From: Paenibacillus sp. FJAT-29882
GTDB lineage: Bacteria; Bacillota; Bacilli; Bacillales; DSM-1321
Assembly (NCBI RefSeq): GCF_001510645.1
Contig: NZ_LMVB01000001.1
Span: forward strand, 2,676,981 to 2,740,980
Direction: 5' to 3'
Length of the DNA stretch: 64,000 bases
Both the position numbers and the translations under genes were made by a program. The notes under the pieces are model-generated. The model was given only the letters and a program-made list of their open reading frames with translations, did not search any database and was not told the DNA's origin. This document shows, in pieces, positions 8,863 to 16,599 of the stretch; positions within the stretch are counted from its first letter, which is position 1; every line of letters starts with the position of its first letter.

Positions 8863-9501
8863 ACCTTTATTCGTAAACCATGAGTAGAACAGAACGCATG
8901 CGATCACAATCGCTCCCCCAAGTGAATATCCTGCCAATACATCTGTCGGGTAATGTGCCTTTAAGACAATTCTGCTTAAACCGATTAGTAGAACGAGTAA
9001 ACAGAGAACGATTCTAAACAAATTTTTCAAAAAAGTGGACTTTATATGCTTCCCAATAAAATAAACAGCCAAACCGTAACAAGTAATGCTCACCATTGCA
9101 TGTCCGCTCGGGAAGCTGTACCCTACTGCATCTATCGCTGCATTAATACTCGGCCGGTCACGTTCGATAATTCCTTTCACAAACCGATTCAGCTGATCAG
9201 ACCCGGCAACCCCTATCGAAACGACAGCCATCGCGAGATAATCTTTTTTCGAGATCCACAGCCAAAGAACTAAAATCAACGCGCAAACTCCAAGTATAAT
9301 GGTTGAACCCATTTCTGTAAGCTTATAAAAAAAACCATACATCCATGTACCTGCTACACTTGAAATGAAAGGTAAAAAGGCTTGATCCAGCTTCAATGGC
9401 TGGCCACTTTGAACAGCTTTTGTAATGATCAAGTAAACAGTTAAACACATAAAAAAACCAATTAGAATAGTCGGTACATTCTTTTTATACTCTTTTCTCA
9501 T
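8839..9501 (-). CDS. PAP2-family membrane phosphatase
   Basis: A 220-residue protein with about six membrane spans. It carries the three-part PAP2 phosphatase signature: KGIIERDRP, PSGHA and SRIVLKAHYPTDV, giving the catalytic His and Asp. Such enzymes dephosphorylate undecaprenyl pyrophosphate, phosphatidylglycerol phosphate or related lipids at the outer membrane face; which substrate applies here is not clear. GGAGGGG precedes the ATG. The last eight or so residues (KGRGYPKRV) and the stop codon are encoded by a family C repeat, so the natural C-terminus was probably replaced when the repeat arrived. Confidence 0.87.
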   Translation of the reverse strand: MRKEYKKNVPTILIGFFMCLTVYLIITKAVQSGQPLKLDQAFLPFISSVAGTWMYGFFYKLTEMGSTIILGVCALILVLWLWISKKDYLAMAVVSIGVAGSDQLNRFVKGIIERDRPSINAAIDAVGYSFPSGHAMVSITCYGLAVYFIGKHIKSTFLKNLFRIVLCLLVLLIGLSRIVLKAHYPTDVLAGYSLGGAIVIACVLFYSWFTNKGRGYPKRV

Positions 9502-9566
9502 TTTCCCCTCCAGTTATTTGACTAAGAACATACCAAAACAGCTTGGCCTCCTTTCTAAACATTGTA

Positions 9567-9575
9567 TGCTATACT
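9567..9575 (+). promoter_or_regulatory. Extended -10 promoter element
   Basis: TGCTATACT matches an extended -10 (TGnTATAAT) about 45 bp upstream of the amidohydrolase gene. No convincing -35 was found, as is common for this type. Confidence 0.4.
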
Positions 9576-9618
9576 ATTCCCTATATAACAACTATTCACT
9601 TAATTACGGAGGTAAATT

Positions 9619-10803
9619 ATGATTGCTAAGTTACATACCCTTTTGGAAAATTCTTATGAAGAAATGGTCGCCATTCGTCGCTATTTACACCAACACCCTG
9701 AGCTTTCTTTTCAGGAAACGAAAACGGCTGCCTATATTACTGATTTTTATCAACAGCTTGGGATTGAAGTAAAATCAGGTATCGGTGGCAATGGCGTTGT
9801 GGCAAGAATATCAGGTGCTAAACCTGGTAAAACCGTCGCACTACGAGCTGATTTCGATGCATTACCGATACAAGATGAAAAGGATGTTCCTTATAAGTCT
9901 ACAGTGCCTGGTGTCATGCATGCATGTGGTCATGATGGACATACAGCGACTCTGTTGATTCTAGCAAAAGCGCTCCATACGATGAAAGATGAACTAGAAG
10001 GTGATTATGTACTTATTCATCAACATGCCGAGGAATACGCCCCAGGCGGTGCTAAGCCAATGATTGAAGATGGCTGTTTAGATGGAGTAGATGTCATTTT
10101 CGGTACTCATCTTTGGGCAACTGTACCAACTGGAACGATCCAACATCGAGTCGGTCCTTTCATGGCGGCAGCTGACCGCTTCGAAATAACTCTTTTTGGC
10201 CAAGGTGGACATGGTGCACAACCACATAAAACGAAAGATGCCATTGTGATTGGCGCTCAACTCGTATCAAACCTACAGCAAATTGTCAGTAGACGTGTTA
10301 GTCCACTCGATTCTGCTGTCGTTACTATTGCATCCTTTGCGGCTGAAAACGCCTTTAATGTGATAGCCGACAAAGCAACAATTGGCGGCACTGTACGGAC
10401 ATTTAGTGAAGATGTACGTGCCTTTATTGCAGAAGAGATTGAACGCATTGTGAAAGGAACCTGTCTTTCTGGAAATTGTACGTATGAATATATGTATGAT
10501 TATGGGTACCCTGCTGTTGTCAACCATGAAACAGAAACACATTTACTCGTAGAAGCAGCTGCTACAGTAGCAGAAGTAGATACGATTGAAGAAACGCTAC
10601 CTGATATGACAGGAGAAGACTTTTCGTATTATTTACAAAATGTGAAGGGAACATTCTTTTTCACTGGCGCTAAGCCGTATCCTGATTTTCCCTATGGTCA
10701 TCACCATCCGAAATTTGATATTGACGAAAAAGCAATGCTCATTGCAGCTAAAACATTGGGCAGTGCGGCGATTTCCTATCACCAAAGTAGTGAAAACAAA
10801 TAA
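9619..10803 (+). CDS. yhaA: M20-family amidohydrolase (YhaA-like N-acyl-amino acid hydrolase)
   Basis: A 394-residue cytosolic metallopeptidase-family enzyme. It has the M20D pattern: RADFDALPIQ around residue 77, the metal-binding HACGHDGHTA around 101, HQHAEE around 135 with the catalytic Glu, GGHGAQPH in the lid domain around 194 and TGEDFSYY near the C-terminus. Relatives remove acyl groups from amino acids or act on aminoacylated substrates. It resembles B. subtilis YhaA. The start follows ACGGAGG. It stands alone, with an extended -10 promoter in front. Confidence 0.88.
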   Translation: MIAKLHTLLENSYEEMVAIRRYLHQHPELSFQETKTAAYITDFYQQLGIEVKSGIGGNGVVARISGAKPGKTVALRADFDALPIQDEKDVPYKSTVPGVMHACGHDGHTATLLILAKALHTMKDELEGDYVLIHQHAEEYAPGGAKPMIEDGCLDGVDVIFGTHLWATVPTGTIQHRVGPFMAAADRFEITLFGQGGHGAQPHKTKDAIVIGAQLVSNLQQIVSRRVSPLDSAVVTIASFAAENAFNVIADKATIGGTVRTFSEDVRAFIAEEIERIVKGTCLSGNCTYEYMYDYGYPAVVNHETETHLLVEAAATVAEVDTIEETLPDMTGEDFSYYLQNVKGTFFFTGAKPYPDFPYGHHHPKFDIDEKAMLIAAKTLGSAAISYHQSSENK

Positions 10804-10913
10804 AGCCACTCTACTACCATTATTAGATAAGTTAATAAGAGTTTCCCGAATCACTCTAAAATTTCATATAAGCAAGTATACACTTTCGTAACTTAACTAC
10901 TGGAGGAGTCTAG

Positions 10914-11729
10914 ATGATTCAAGAAATAGATAGTCTTGTGATTCAACTGAACGAAATTATCTGGAACCGAGATAATAAGAAGATATTGAATGGGGTTTCC
11001 TGGAAGGTTAACAAGGGAGAACACTGGGCAATTTTAGGGTTAAATGGATCGGGGAAAACTTCTCTCCTAAAAATCATAACGGGCTATCAATGGCCAACTA
11101 AAGGGAATGTTTCCGTTTTGGGAAACATATTCGGAAAGACAAACATCCCTGAGCTTCGAAAAAAAATTGGATGGGTAAGCACTTCATTAGATGAAAAATT
11201 TCACTCCCGTCCAAGTGATACAGCTATAGAAGTCGTATTAAGTGGAAAAAATGCTTCGGTTGGATTGTATGAAGAAATAACGGAAATTGATGTTGAAAAA
11301 GCTAGTGAGCTTCTTCAACAGTTCAGAATTAGTGATTTAACTGACCAAGCTTTCTCGTCCCTCTCTCAAGGAGAAAAAAGGAAAGTAATGATCGCTCGAG
11401 CGCTCATGTCTTCACCAAGCTTACTTATCCTGGATGAACCATGCAATGGTCTAGATCTCTATTCAAAAGAAGAGCTTCTTTCAACGATCGAGAAGTTGAC
11501 CCAATCAGCTGAAGGTCCTACTCTATTATATGTAACCCATCATATCGAAGAACTCGTTCCATCTATTTCGCACGCTTTATTATTAAATAAAGGAAATGTT
11601 ATTGCGAATGGACAAAAAAAATCAGTCTTGACCGAGAAGTTATTAGAAAAGACTTTTGATCTCCCCATTTCATTGGGATGGGAAGATGAACGTCCTTGGA
11701 TTCGAATTAAATCAATGAATAAAGGATAA
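10914..11729 (+). CDS. ABC transporter ATP-binding protein (YlmA-like, orphan)
   Basis: A 271-residue ABC ATPase with Walker A GLNGSGKTS (about residue 43), Q-loop region, signature LSQGEKRKV (about 150), Walker B LLILDEP and the switch His in YVTHH. The sequence resembles YlmA and the ModF-like group, which often lack a cognate permease. No permease lies beside it here. TGGAGGAG precedes the ATG. The substrate is unknown, and it may not be a transporter component at all. Confidence 0.8.
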   Translation: MIQEIDSLVIQLNEIIWNRDNKKILNGVSWKVNKGEHWAILGLNGSGKTSLLKIITGYQWPTKGNVSVLGNIFGKTNIPELRKKIGWVSTSLDEKFHSRPSDTAIEVVLSGKNASVGLYEEITEIDVEKASELLQQFRISDLTDQAFSSLSQGEKRKVMIARALMSSPSLLILDEPCNGLDLYSKEELLSTIEKLTQSAEGPTLLYVTHHIEELVPSISHALLLNKGNVIANGQKKSVLTEKLLEKTFDLPISLGWEDERPWIRIKSMNKG

Positions 11730-11740
11730 ATTCCTTAATA

Positions 11741-11790
11741 GAGTGAAACTTCACTCAGCGGGTGGATTACTCCCCGTTAATGCGGGATAA
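11741..11790 (+). repeat. Repeat family B copy (short)
   Basis: It contains GAGTGAAACTTCACTCAGCG and CCCCGTTAATGCGGGATAAA, the two ends of family B, directly after the ABC ATPase gene. Confidence 0.65.
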
Positions 11791-11816
11791 ATTAAATGAT
11801 ATTTTAAAATATATAA

Positions 11817-11857
11817 GAGCCGCTTGTATCATCTGCTGCGATTGACACAAGCGGCTC
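11817..11857. terminator. Bidirectional terminator between the ABC ATPase gene and ecsC
   Basis: A perfect stem GAGCCGCTTGT/ACAAGCGGCTC sits between convergent genes, followed by T-rich sequence on each side. Confidence 0.8.
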
Positions 11858-11862
11858 ATTTC

Positions 11863-12585
11863 TTATGCTTTTTCAGAAAGAATTCGCAGGCGATACCCAT
11901 TCATCGCCGTTTCCCCTAGTTGATCCAACAATTGATGATTGGCGTAGGCCCCTACCGCTGCACCAATTCCCGGAACGAGCTGAAACATTTTGACGAAATC
12001 AATTTGATCTCTGTACTCTTGCTGAAACTGTTGCCAGTCTAATTCCTTAGCATGTTCAATATGATCCCAATTCTCAATAATATCCAGTGTTTCTCGTCGC
12101 TTGTCTTCACTAGAAAAAGCAAGCTGAAAAATATGAAGGATGAATAGTCGTTCTTCGTATTTCTTCGCGTCGAAGCCATACAATCCAGCAATTTCAAAGA
12201 GAAGTTTCATTTTAATCGTCAATAACAACGGAAAATCAGCAAGACCTAGTAAAATACCCCCTGCACCCGTACCTGCCCCTTCAATTACCGCCGTTTTTCG
12301 ATAGGTTACAATCGTTTCCTTCACCCATTGATCCTTTTGCTGCAAACTTAAGCAAGAAACATCTCTTTCCTTCGAAACAAATTTGGACCCTTTTAAAACA
12401 GCTTCAACAAGATTCCGGATGCTCTCGGTAATGACGCCATGTACCTTTTTAGGAATGAAGGTATTCATTTTATTTTGTGCGGTTTTGGAAATCCGCTCAA
12501 AGGTACCTGATTTCCGCAAAATTTTCTTTTTCCATGCCATAAGCTCACGATTGGTGATTTGTTCATACGTGTCGATTGCAATCAT
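11863..12585 (-). CDS. ecsC: EcsC family protein
   Basis: A 240-residue protein matching B. subtilis EcsC. A glycine-rich amphipathic segment lies in the middle (GAGTGAGGILLGLADFPLLL) and a second one near the C-terminus (VPGIGAAVGAYAN). Its role is unknown; it is normally the third gene of ecsABC. Here a repeat (family D) of about 170 bp separates it from ecsB, so it may depend on its own promoter or on read-through. The ribosome site is weak at this ATG (GGAG directly abuts it), so the exact start is uncertain. Confidence 0.88.
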   Translation of the reverse strand: MIAIDTYEQITNRELMAWKKKILRKSGTFERISKTAQNKMNTFIPKKVHGVITESIRNLVEAVLKGSKFVSKERDVSCLSLQQKDQWVKETIVTYRKTAVIEGAGTGAGGILLGLADFPLLLTIKMKLLFEIAGLYGFDAKKYEERLFILHIFQLAFSSEDKRRETLDIIENWDHIEHAKELDWQQFQQEYRDQIDFVKMFQLVPGIGAAVGAYANHQLLDQLGETAMNGYRLRILSEKA

Positions 12586-12596
12586 CTCCAGTTTTG

Positions 12597-12764
12597 TGTG
12601 AAGGATATGGGGACGGGGCTTCGCGACTTACTAATAAGCCCGCTACTTAGCAGGTATACTCATTTTATCAAGAAAGCATCCAAAACTCCGGCTCTGCATC
12701 GCCACCATTGTGATTAGGCCAGTGTCGCGTGCTACATGTGGTAAATGGTGGCGTTTAACGCCAT
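12597..12764 (-). repeat. Repeat family D copy 1
   Basis: An intergenic repeat of about 170 bp between ecsB and ecsC. It shares GGGGACGGGGCTTCGCGAC, the segment CGGCTCTGCA.CGCCACCATT, and the end GTGGCGTTTAACGCCAT with the opposite-strand copy at 61948-62144. The left end is degraded. No coding sequence is visible. Confidence 0.75.
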
Positions 12765-12778
12765 ATTCGTTTTGTATG

Positions 12779-13984
12779 TTAGAAACTCTTCAATTTTTTT
12801 GCAGAATAGCCTCTAAATAGTAGAATAAATACAATTGCTGCTAAGAATGACGCCCCAGCACCCCACCAATTTCCCGCAATAAGTAATACGAGGGCAAACA
12901 CGATTGCTTCAAAAAGTAAAAAGCAAGATACAAGTTGTATGACTGCTGTTTCTCGTAACTTAGCAGGCAGTGGATATAATGATACCCATATTTTCAACTC
13001 ATGCTGTTTCCAAACAGGAAGAATTTGAATTCCTGTCATATAAAGAAACAAAATCGTGACGAGTATACTCGCAACCATTGAAGGAAAGGTAAGCAATACA
13101 AACGATCCGATAACAGTCAGCCTTACTAGTAAGCCTACATAGTCATTGGCCCGGAGCATCGTCCGAGCATACAAGAACGTGTACGTTGATTTTTGACGAT
13201 AAGGTATTAAAGTGAGTAACCAGTCTAACCATTTTCGTCTGGCCACTTTTCCTCTCAGCTTAGGTACATCGGTGAATAGATTCGCAATCCGGTAAAACGA
13301 CATCATCCGCTTGCCCTCTAGTTCGATTAATCGCTCCCACTTAATGCCCTTCTTTGTCGTTGTATGCCTATAATAAAAGAATAAACCGCCCAAAAGTACG
13401 AGTAGTATTATACCTAAATGACTCGCATCGGCAAAAACTAAATAGAGTAAAACAATATTCACTAATAATCGGATAAAGAAGTCAATTTTGATCGCAGACG
13501 GCTCCGTATACTTCAGCATATACCAATGAATATGTATGTTGAAAAATTTAACAGCCAACAACAGGATGATAACGTAAAGACTGGAAACTTTACTAGGATC
13601 TGCTACCTTTGTATACATCGGCAGGAAGACAATGTACACAATTATCAACATAAAGCCCTGCATCATCGCACTCAACCAAATAGAATTTTTAAAATACATT
13701 CTAAGCTTCGTTTCTAGCGGCAATAGGAACACCACATCCGCTTCTTTCAAAAAAGTCATGATCGGGCTTCTTGTTAGGAAAAAACCAAGAACGACAGCCA
13801 TGATCCAAGCTGCTGGAAAATCAGCGGTCAAGGTCTTCACCCATTCGCTGTAATAAAAGCCGAGTCCGCCTAAACCAATCACCATAACAAACATTAAATG
13901 CCCGTTAAAAATATATCGTAAATACTTTTGCATTTCTTGGCTGTAGCCGAGGAATCGCTCTTTCCATAACCCTCGGCTATTCAT
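12779..13984 (-). CDS. ecsB: Ecs ABC transporter permease EcsB
   Basis: A 401-residue polytopic membrane protein with hydrophobic segments clustered at about residues 28-70, 100-200 and 290-395, matching EcsB. It pairs with EcsA as an ABC-type exporter. In B. subtilis, Ecs affects secretion, competence and intramembrane protease RasP-dependent processes; the transported substrate has been linked to peptides. The start codon overlaps the ecsA stop by 8 bp, so the two are translationally coupled. Confidence 0.92.
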   Translation of the reverse strand: MNSRGLWKERFLGYSQEMQKYLRYIFNGHLMFVMVIGLGGLGFYYSEWVKTLTADFPAAWIMAVVLGFFLTRSPIMTFLKEADVVFLLPLETKLRMYFKNSIWLSAMMQGFMLIIVYIVFLPMYTKVADPSKVSSLYVIILLLAVKFFNIHIHWYMLKYTEPSAIKIDFFIRLLVNIVLLYLVFADASHLGIILLVLLGGLFFYYRHTTTKKGIKWERLIELEGKRMMSFYRIANLFTDVPKLRGKVARRKWLDWLLTLIPYRQKSTYTFLYARTMLRANDYVGLLVRLTVIGSFVLLTFPSMVASILVTILFLYMTGIQILPVWKQHELKIWVSLYPLPAKLRETAVIQLVSCFLLFEAIVFALVLLIAGNWWGAGASFLAAIVFILLFRGYSAKKLKSF

Positions 13985-14720
13985 GTTTAGTTTCTTCCTT
14001 TGTCAGTTGAATATATAAGTCATCAAGTGTTGCCCCTGGCATATCAAATTGACTTCGAAGCTGTTCCAAATCACCTTTTGCACGAATTTCTCCATTGTGA
14101 AGAATGACGAAAGAATCACAATATCTTTCTGCTGTCGCAAGGATATGAGTAGACATTAAGATCCCCGCACCGCTTTCTTTCATATTTTGCATAAGGTCAA
14201 GCAACGACTGGATCCCGAGCGGGTCTAGTCCCACAAACGGTTCATCCACAATATACAAAGATGGTTGAACAAGAAACGCACACATAATCATCACCTTTTG
14301 CCGCATCCCTTTTGAAAAATGGGCTGGAAACCAAGATAAACGTTTCTCCATATGGAATTCCTTTAATAATTTCCCCATCCTATCTTTAAATACGGATTCC
14401 TCTAGACCGTATGCCATCGCAGTAAGCCTTAAATGCTCCTCTAGTGTAAGCTCATCATAAAGAATAGGTGTTTCAGGAATATAGGTATACTGCTTTCGAT
14501 ATTCATCTGGATTCTCAGCAAATGTTTTTCCTTTTATTGTAATTGAACCACTTTTCTCTTCCATCAATCCAATGATATGCTTAATCGTTGTACTCTTCCC
14601 CGCACCATTCAAACCTATAAGTCCAACAAGCTCATTCGGCCGAATGTCAAAGCTGATTCCTTTTAATACAGGAATTCTTGTATAACCTCCGACTAAGTTG
14701 TTTATTTCTAATAAGGACAT
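13977..14720 (-). CDS. ecsA: Ecs ABC transporter ATP-binding protein EcsA
   Basis: A 247-residue ABC ATPase. Walker A is GLNGAGKST near residue 38, the signature region is FSKGMRQKV, Walker B is LYIVDEP and the switch His is in MSTHILA. It begins MSLLEINNLVGGYTR, as in B. subtilis EcsA. I placed the start at 14720, using GGAAGGG; an in-frame ATG at 14756 would add 12 residues that the family lacks. It is the first gene of the ecs unit and is divergent from the tandem RNA locus and hit. Confidence 0.93.
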   Translation of the reverse strand: MSLLEINNLVGGYTRIPVLKGISFDIRPNELVGLIGLNGAGKSTTIKHIIGLMEEKSGSITIKGKTFAENPDEYRKQYTYIPETPILYDELTLEEHLRLTAMAYGLEESVFKDRMGKLLKEFHMEKRLSWFPAHFSKGMRQKVMIMCAFLVQPSLYIVDEPFVGLDPLGIQSLLDLMQNMKESGAGILMSTHILATAERYCDSFVILHNGEIRAKGDLEQLRSQFDMPGATLDDLYIQLTKEETKHE

Positions 14721-14870
14721 ATCAACGATCCCTTCCATAATGTACGTTAGTTCCATTTTAACAAATTCCGTTTTGTTTATCGAGTTAAGAAAGCTTTAGT
14801 TTTTTAACGAATTTTACTTTCTAACCTACAGCGCTTTTTTTAATGGTGAAAAAATATTTGGAATCCCCGT

Positions 14871-14899
14871 GTATATAATACTTAAATCGTGGCTATCAT
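14871..14899 (+). promoter_or_regulatory. Sigma-F/sigma-G-like promoter of RNA copy 1
   Basis: GTATA, a 15-bp spacer and GGCTATCAT. Spacing and -35 fit the forespore sigma-F consensus; the -10 matches at most positions. The same arrangement with the same spacer length precedes copy 2 at 15529-15557. Confidence 0.5.
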
Positions 14900-14905
14900 A
14901 AGTAG

Positions 14906-15270
14906 TGAAGAAGGGGTTCTTCATTAGACTTTTGATTTTATCATCTTGTCAAATGAGGTGTCAGTTAAAGACAACTAACTGCAATATACCAGAAACTTCA
15001 ATGAACCAAACGTTTATGCAAGGAGATGGTTGCTTTGCAAACATTAGACGAAAGAAACATTCATGCACGATCCAATACGCTTTATTGTTGCAAAACTTTA
15101 GAGTTATAGGAGATGGTTGCTTTGAATGCAAAAACTTTTTTTAAACGCTAAAACTTACTTTTAGTAAATGAGGTGTTTATCGGAGACAGTCTATGTAAAT
15201 AAACGTATTTGGAGTGTGACCCCTTTTTCATAGGCAGGGTGCAGCAATCAGCTGCATCCTGTTTCTTTTT
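14906..15270 (+). ncRNA. Candidate small RNA / leader RNA, tandem copy 1
   Basis: A transcription unit of about 365 bp with its own promoter-like element and intrinsic terminator. Sequence is strongly conserved with copy 2 (15564-15928), and the length is the same. Two motifs each occur twice per copy: AGGAGATGGTTGCTTTG (15021 and 15110) and AAATGAGGTGT (14956 and 15168), all resembling ribosome binding sites. Behind the first AGGAG motif a TTG opens a 24-codon frame (15035-15109), which has the same length in copy 2. A longer frame from GTG 14905 is not kept between copies because of a 2-bp indel. It may be a regulatory RNA, an mRNA for micro-peptides, or both. I know no named family that fits. 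Confidence 0.5.
15235..15270 (+). terminator. Intrinsic terminator of RNA copy 1
   Basis: CAGGGTGCAGC pairs with GCTGCATCCTG (one G-U pair), loop AATCA, then TTTCTTTTT. The hairpin is identical to that at 15893-15928. Confidence 0.85.
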
Positions 15271-15310
15271 AACATAAGAATACAAATATCTCCACCACTA
15301 CTTTCCTTCT

Positions 15311-15460
15311 AGAGGTTGTTCAAAAAGTCAAAAGCTTGAGAATTGCCTCAAAGCTCTTTCCCTTCAGCCCTCACGTATTACTGTATACGTGAAAGGTTCT
15401 CGAGATGCGCTCCTCGAACTTCTCGGCTCTTTTTATCCTCCTTTTTGAGTACGCACTTCT
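15311..15460 (+). repeat. Repeat family A copy (MITE-like)
   Basis: It begins AGAGGTTGTTCAAAAAGTC and ends CTCCTTTTTGAGTACGCACTT, so the ends form an imperfect inverted repeat (TTCAAAAAG near one end, CTTTTTGAG near the other). It sits between the two RNA copies. An inverted relative lies at 56730-56907. Confidence 0.7.
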
Positions 15461-15528
15461 ATATACATTTATTTCAATTTAGAAAATTTCGCTGTTTTTA
15501 TAGACACATGTTTTTTTAAATTGATCAT

Positions 15529-15557
15529 GTATATAAAACGTAAATCATGGCTATCAT
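15529..15557 (+). promoter_or_regulatory. Sigma-F/sigma-G-like promoter of RNA copy 2
   Basis: GTATA, a 15-bp spacer and GGCTATCAT, exactly as at 14871-14899, although the spacer sequence has drifted. Confidence 0.5.
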
Positions 15558-15563
15558 AAGTAG

Positions 15564-15928
15564 TGAAGAAGGGGTTCTTCATTAAACTTATGATTTCATC
15601 ATTTTGTCAAATGAGGTGTCAGTTAAAGACAACTAACTGCAATAAACCAGAAACTTCAATGAACCAAACGTTTTTATGCAAGGAGATGGTTGCTTTGCAC
15701 ACATTAGACGAAGTAAACATTCATGCACGATCCACTATACTTTACTGTTATAATGCTTTAGAGATATAGGAGATGGTTGCTTTGTATGCAAAAACTTTTT
15801 TAAACGCTAAACTTACTTTTAGTAAATGAGGTGTTTGTTAAAGAAAGTCTATGTAATGAAACGTATTGAAGTATGGCCCCTTTTTCAAGTCGCAGGGTGC
15901 AGCAATCAGCTGCATCCTGTTTCTTTTT
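15564..15928 (+). ncRNA. Candidate small RNA / leader RNA, tandem copy 2
   Basis: Second copy of the unit at 14906-15270, in the same orientation and of the same length. The repeated AGGAGATGGTTGCTTTG (15681 and 15770) and AAATGAGGTGT motifs are retained. The 24-codon TTG frame (15695-15769) keeps its length but shows mostly amino-acid-changing differences (about eight replacements, one silent), which argues weakly against protein selection. The terminator ends about 70 bp before hit, so the RNA is upstream of hit but should normally stop before it. Confidence 0.5.
15893..15928 (+). terminator. Intrinsic terminator of RNA copy 2
   Basis: Same 11-bp stem CAGGGTGCAGC/GCTGCATCCTG and AATCA loop as copy 1, followed by TTTCTTTTTCT. 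Confidence 0.85.
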
Positions 15929-15997
15929 CTTTCCGACTTTCATGTAGCTATGATAGGATAAGATTACCTAAACATTAACCAGGAAAGGATGTCAAAG

Positions 15998-16423
15998 ATG
16001 AGCGATTGTATTTTTTGTAAAATTATTACTGGAGAGATCCCGAGTACAAAAGTATTTGAAAATGAACATGTACTTGCCTTTCTTGACATTAGTCAAGTAA
16101 CGAAAGGTCATACATTGGTCATCCCAAAAGTACATAAAGAAAATGTTTATGAATTAACACCTGACATGGCAAAAAGTATTTTCGAAGTAGTGCCAGAAAT
16201 TGCTCGTGCTCTCAAAAAGGCGTTCAATCCAATTGGCTTGAATACTATTAACAATAACGGTGAAGCTGCCGGACAGTCCGTTTTCCATTACCATCTTCAT
16301 TTAATTCCACGCTACGGTGAAGGTGATGGATTCGGAGCCGTTTGGAAAACGCATACGAGTGAATACACACCTGAAGACTTGCAAGCTATGGCACAATCCA
16401 TTTCAAAAAACATGGAAAATTAA
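15998..16423 (+). CDS. hit: HIT-family nucleotide-binding protein
   Basis: A 141-residue cytosolic HIT protein. The histidine triad HYHLHLIPR is near residue 100, the N-terminal CIFCKI holds a likely zinc-binding Cys pair, and the central block HTLVIPKVHKENVYE is typical. HIT enzymes hydrolyse AMP-linked phosphoramidates or dinucleotides. I chose the ATG at 15998 because AAAGGA is well spaced from it; an ATG three codons earlier abuts the ribosome site. It lies between ecsA (divergent) and serC, as in B. subtilis. Confidence 0.93.
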   Translation: MSDCIFCKIITGEIPSTKVFENEHVLAFLDISQVTKGHTLVIPKVHKENVYELTPDMAKSIFEVVPEIARALKKAFNPIGLNTINNNGEAAGQSVFHYHLHLIPRYGEGDGFGAVWKTHTSEYTPEDLQAMAQSISKNMEN

Positions 16424-16427
16424 TCAT

Positions 16428-16468
16428 AAAAAATTCACCTTGGAGCCTAACTCAATGGTGAATTTTTT
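16428..16468 (+). terminator. Terminator of hit
   Basis: AAAAAATTCACC and GGTGAATTTTTT form a strong stem directly after the hit stop codon. Confidence 0.8.
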
Positions 16469-16528
16469 ATGATTTAAAGGAAATTTCAATCAAATCATGA
16501 TTATTTCACTAAACATTCTTTTTTTTCT

Positions 16529-16557
16529 TTCAACTTGTAAACATTTTCTGATAGGAT
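16529..16557 (+). promoter_or_regulatory. Putative sigma-A promoter of serC
   Basis: TTCAAC, 17-bp spacer, TAGGAT, about 43 bp upstream of the serC start. Confidence 0.4.
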
Positions 16558-16599
16558 AGAAACAATCAAGTCCTTTCACACATACAAGGAGGAATAAAT

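Noticed and set aside
14905-15144. 79-codon frame in RNA copy 1 and the 68-codon frame in copy 2 (15563-15769) as a protein family
   Set aside because: The first ~37 codons match, but a 2-bp indel shifts the rest, so the long product is not conserved between copies; the start GTG also lacks a ribosome site. Treated as RNA with a possible short TTG frame.
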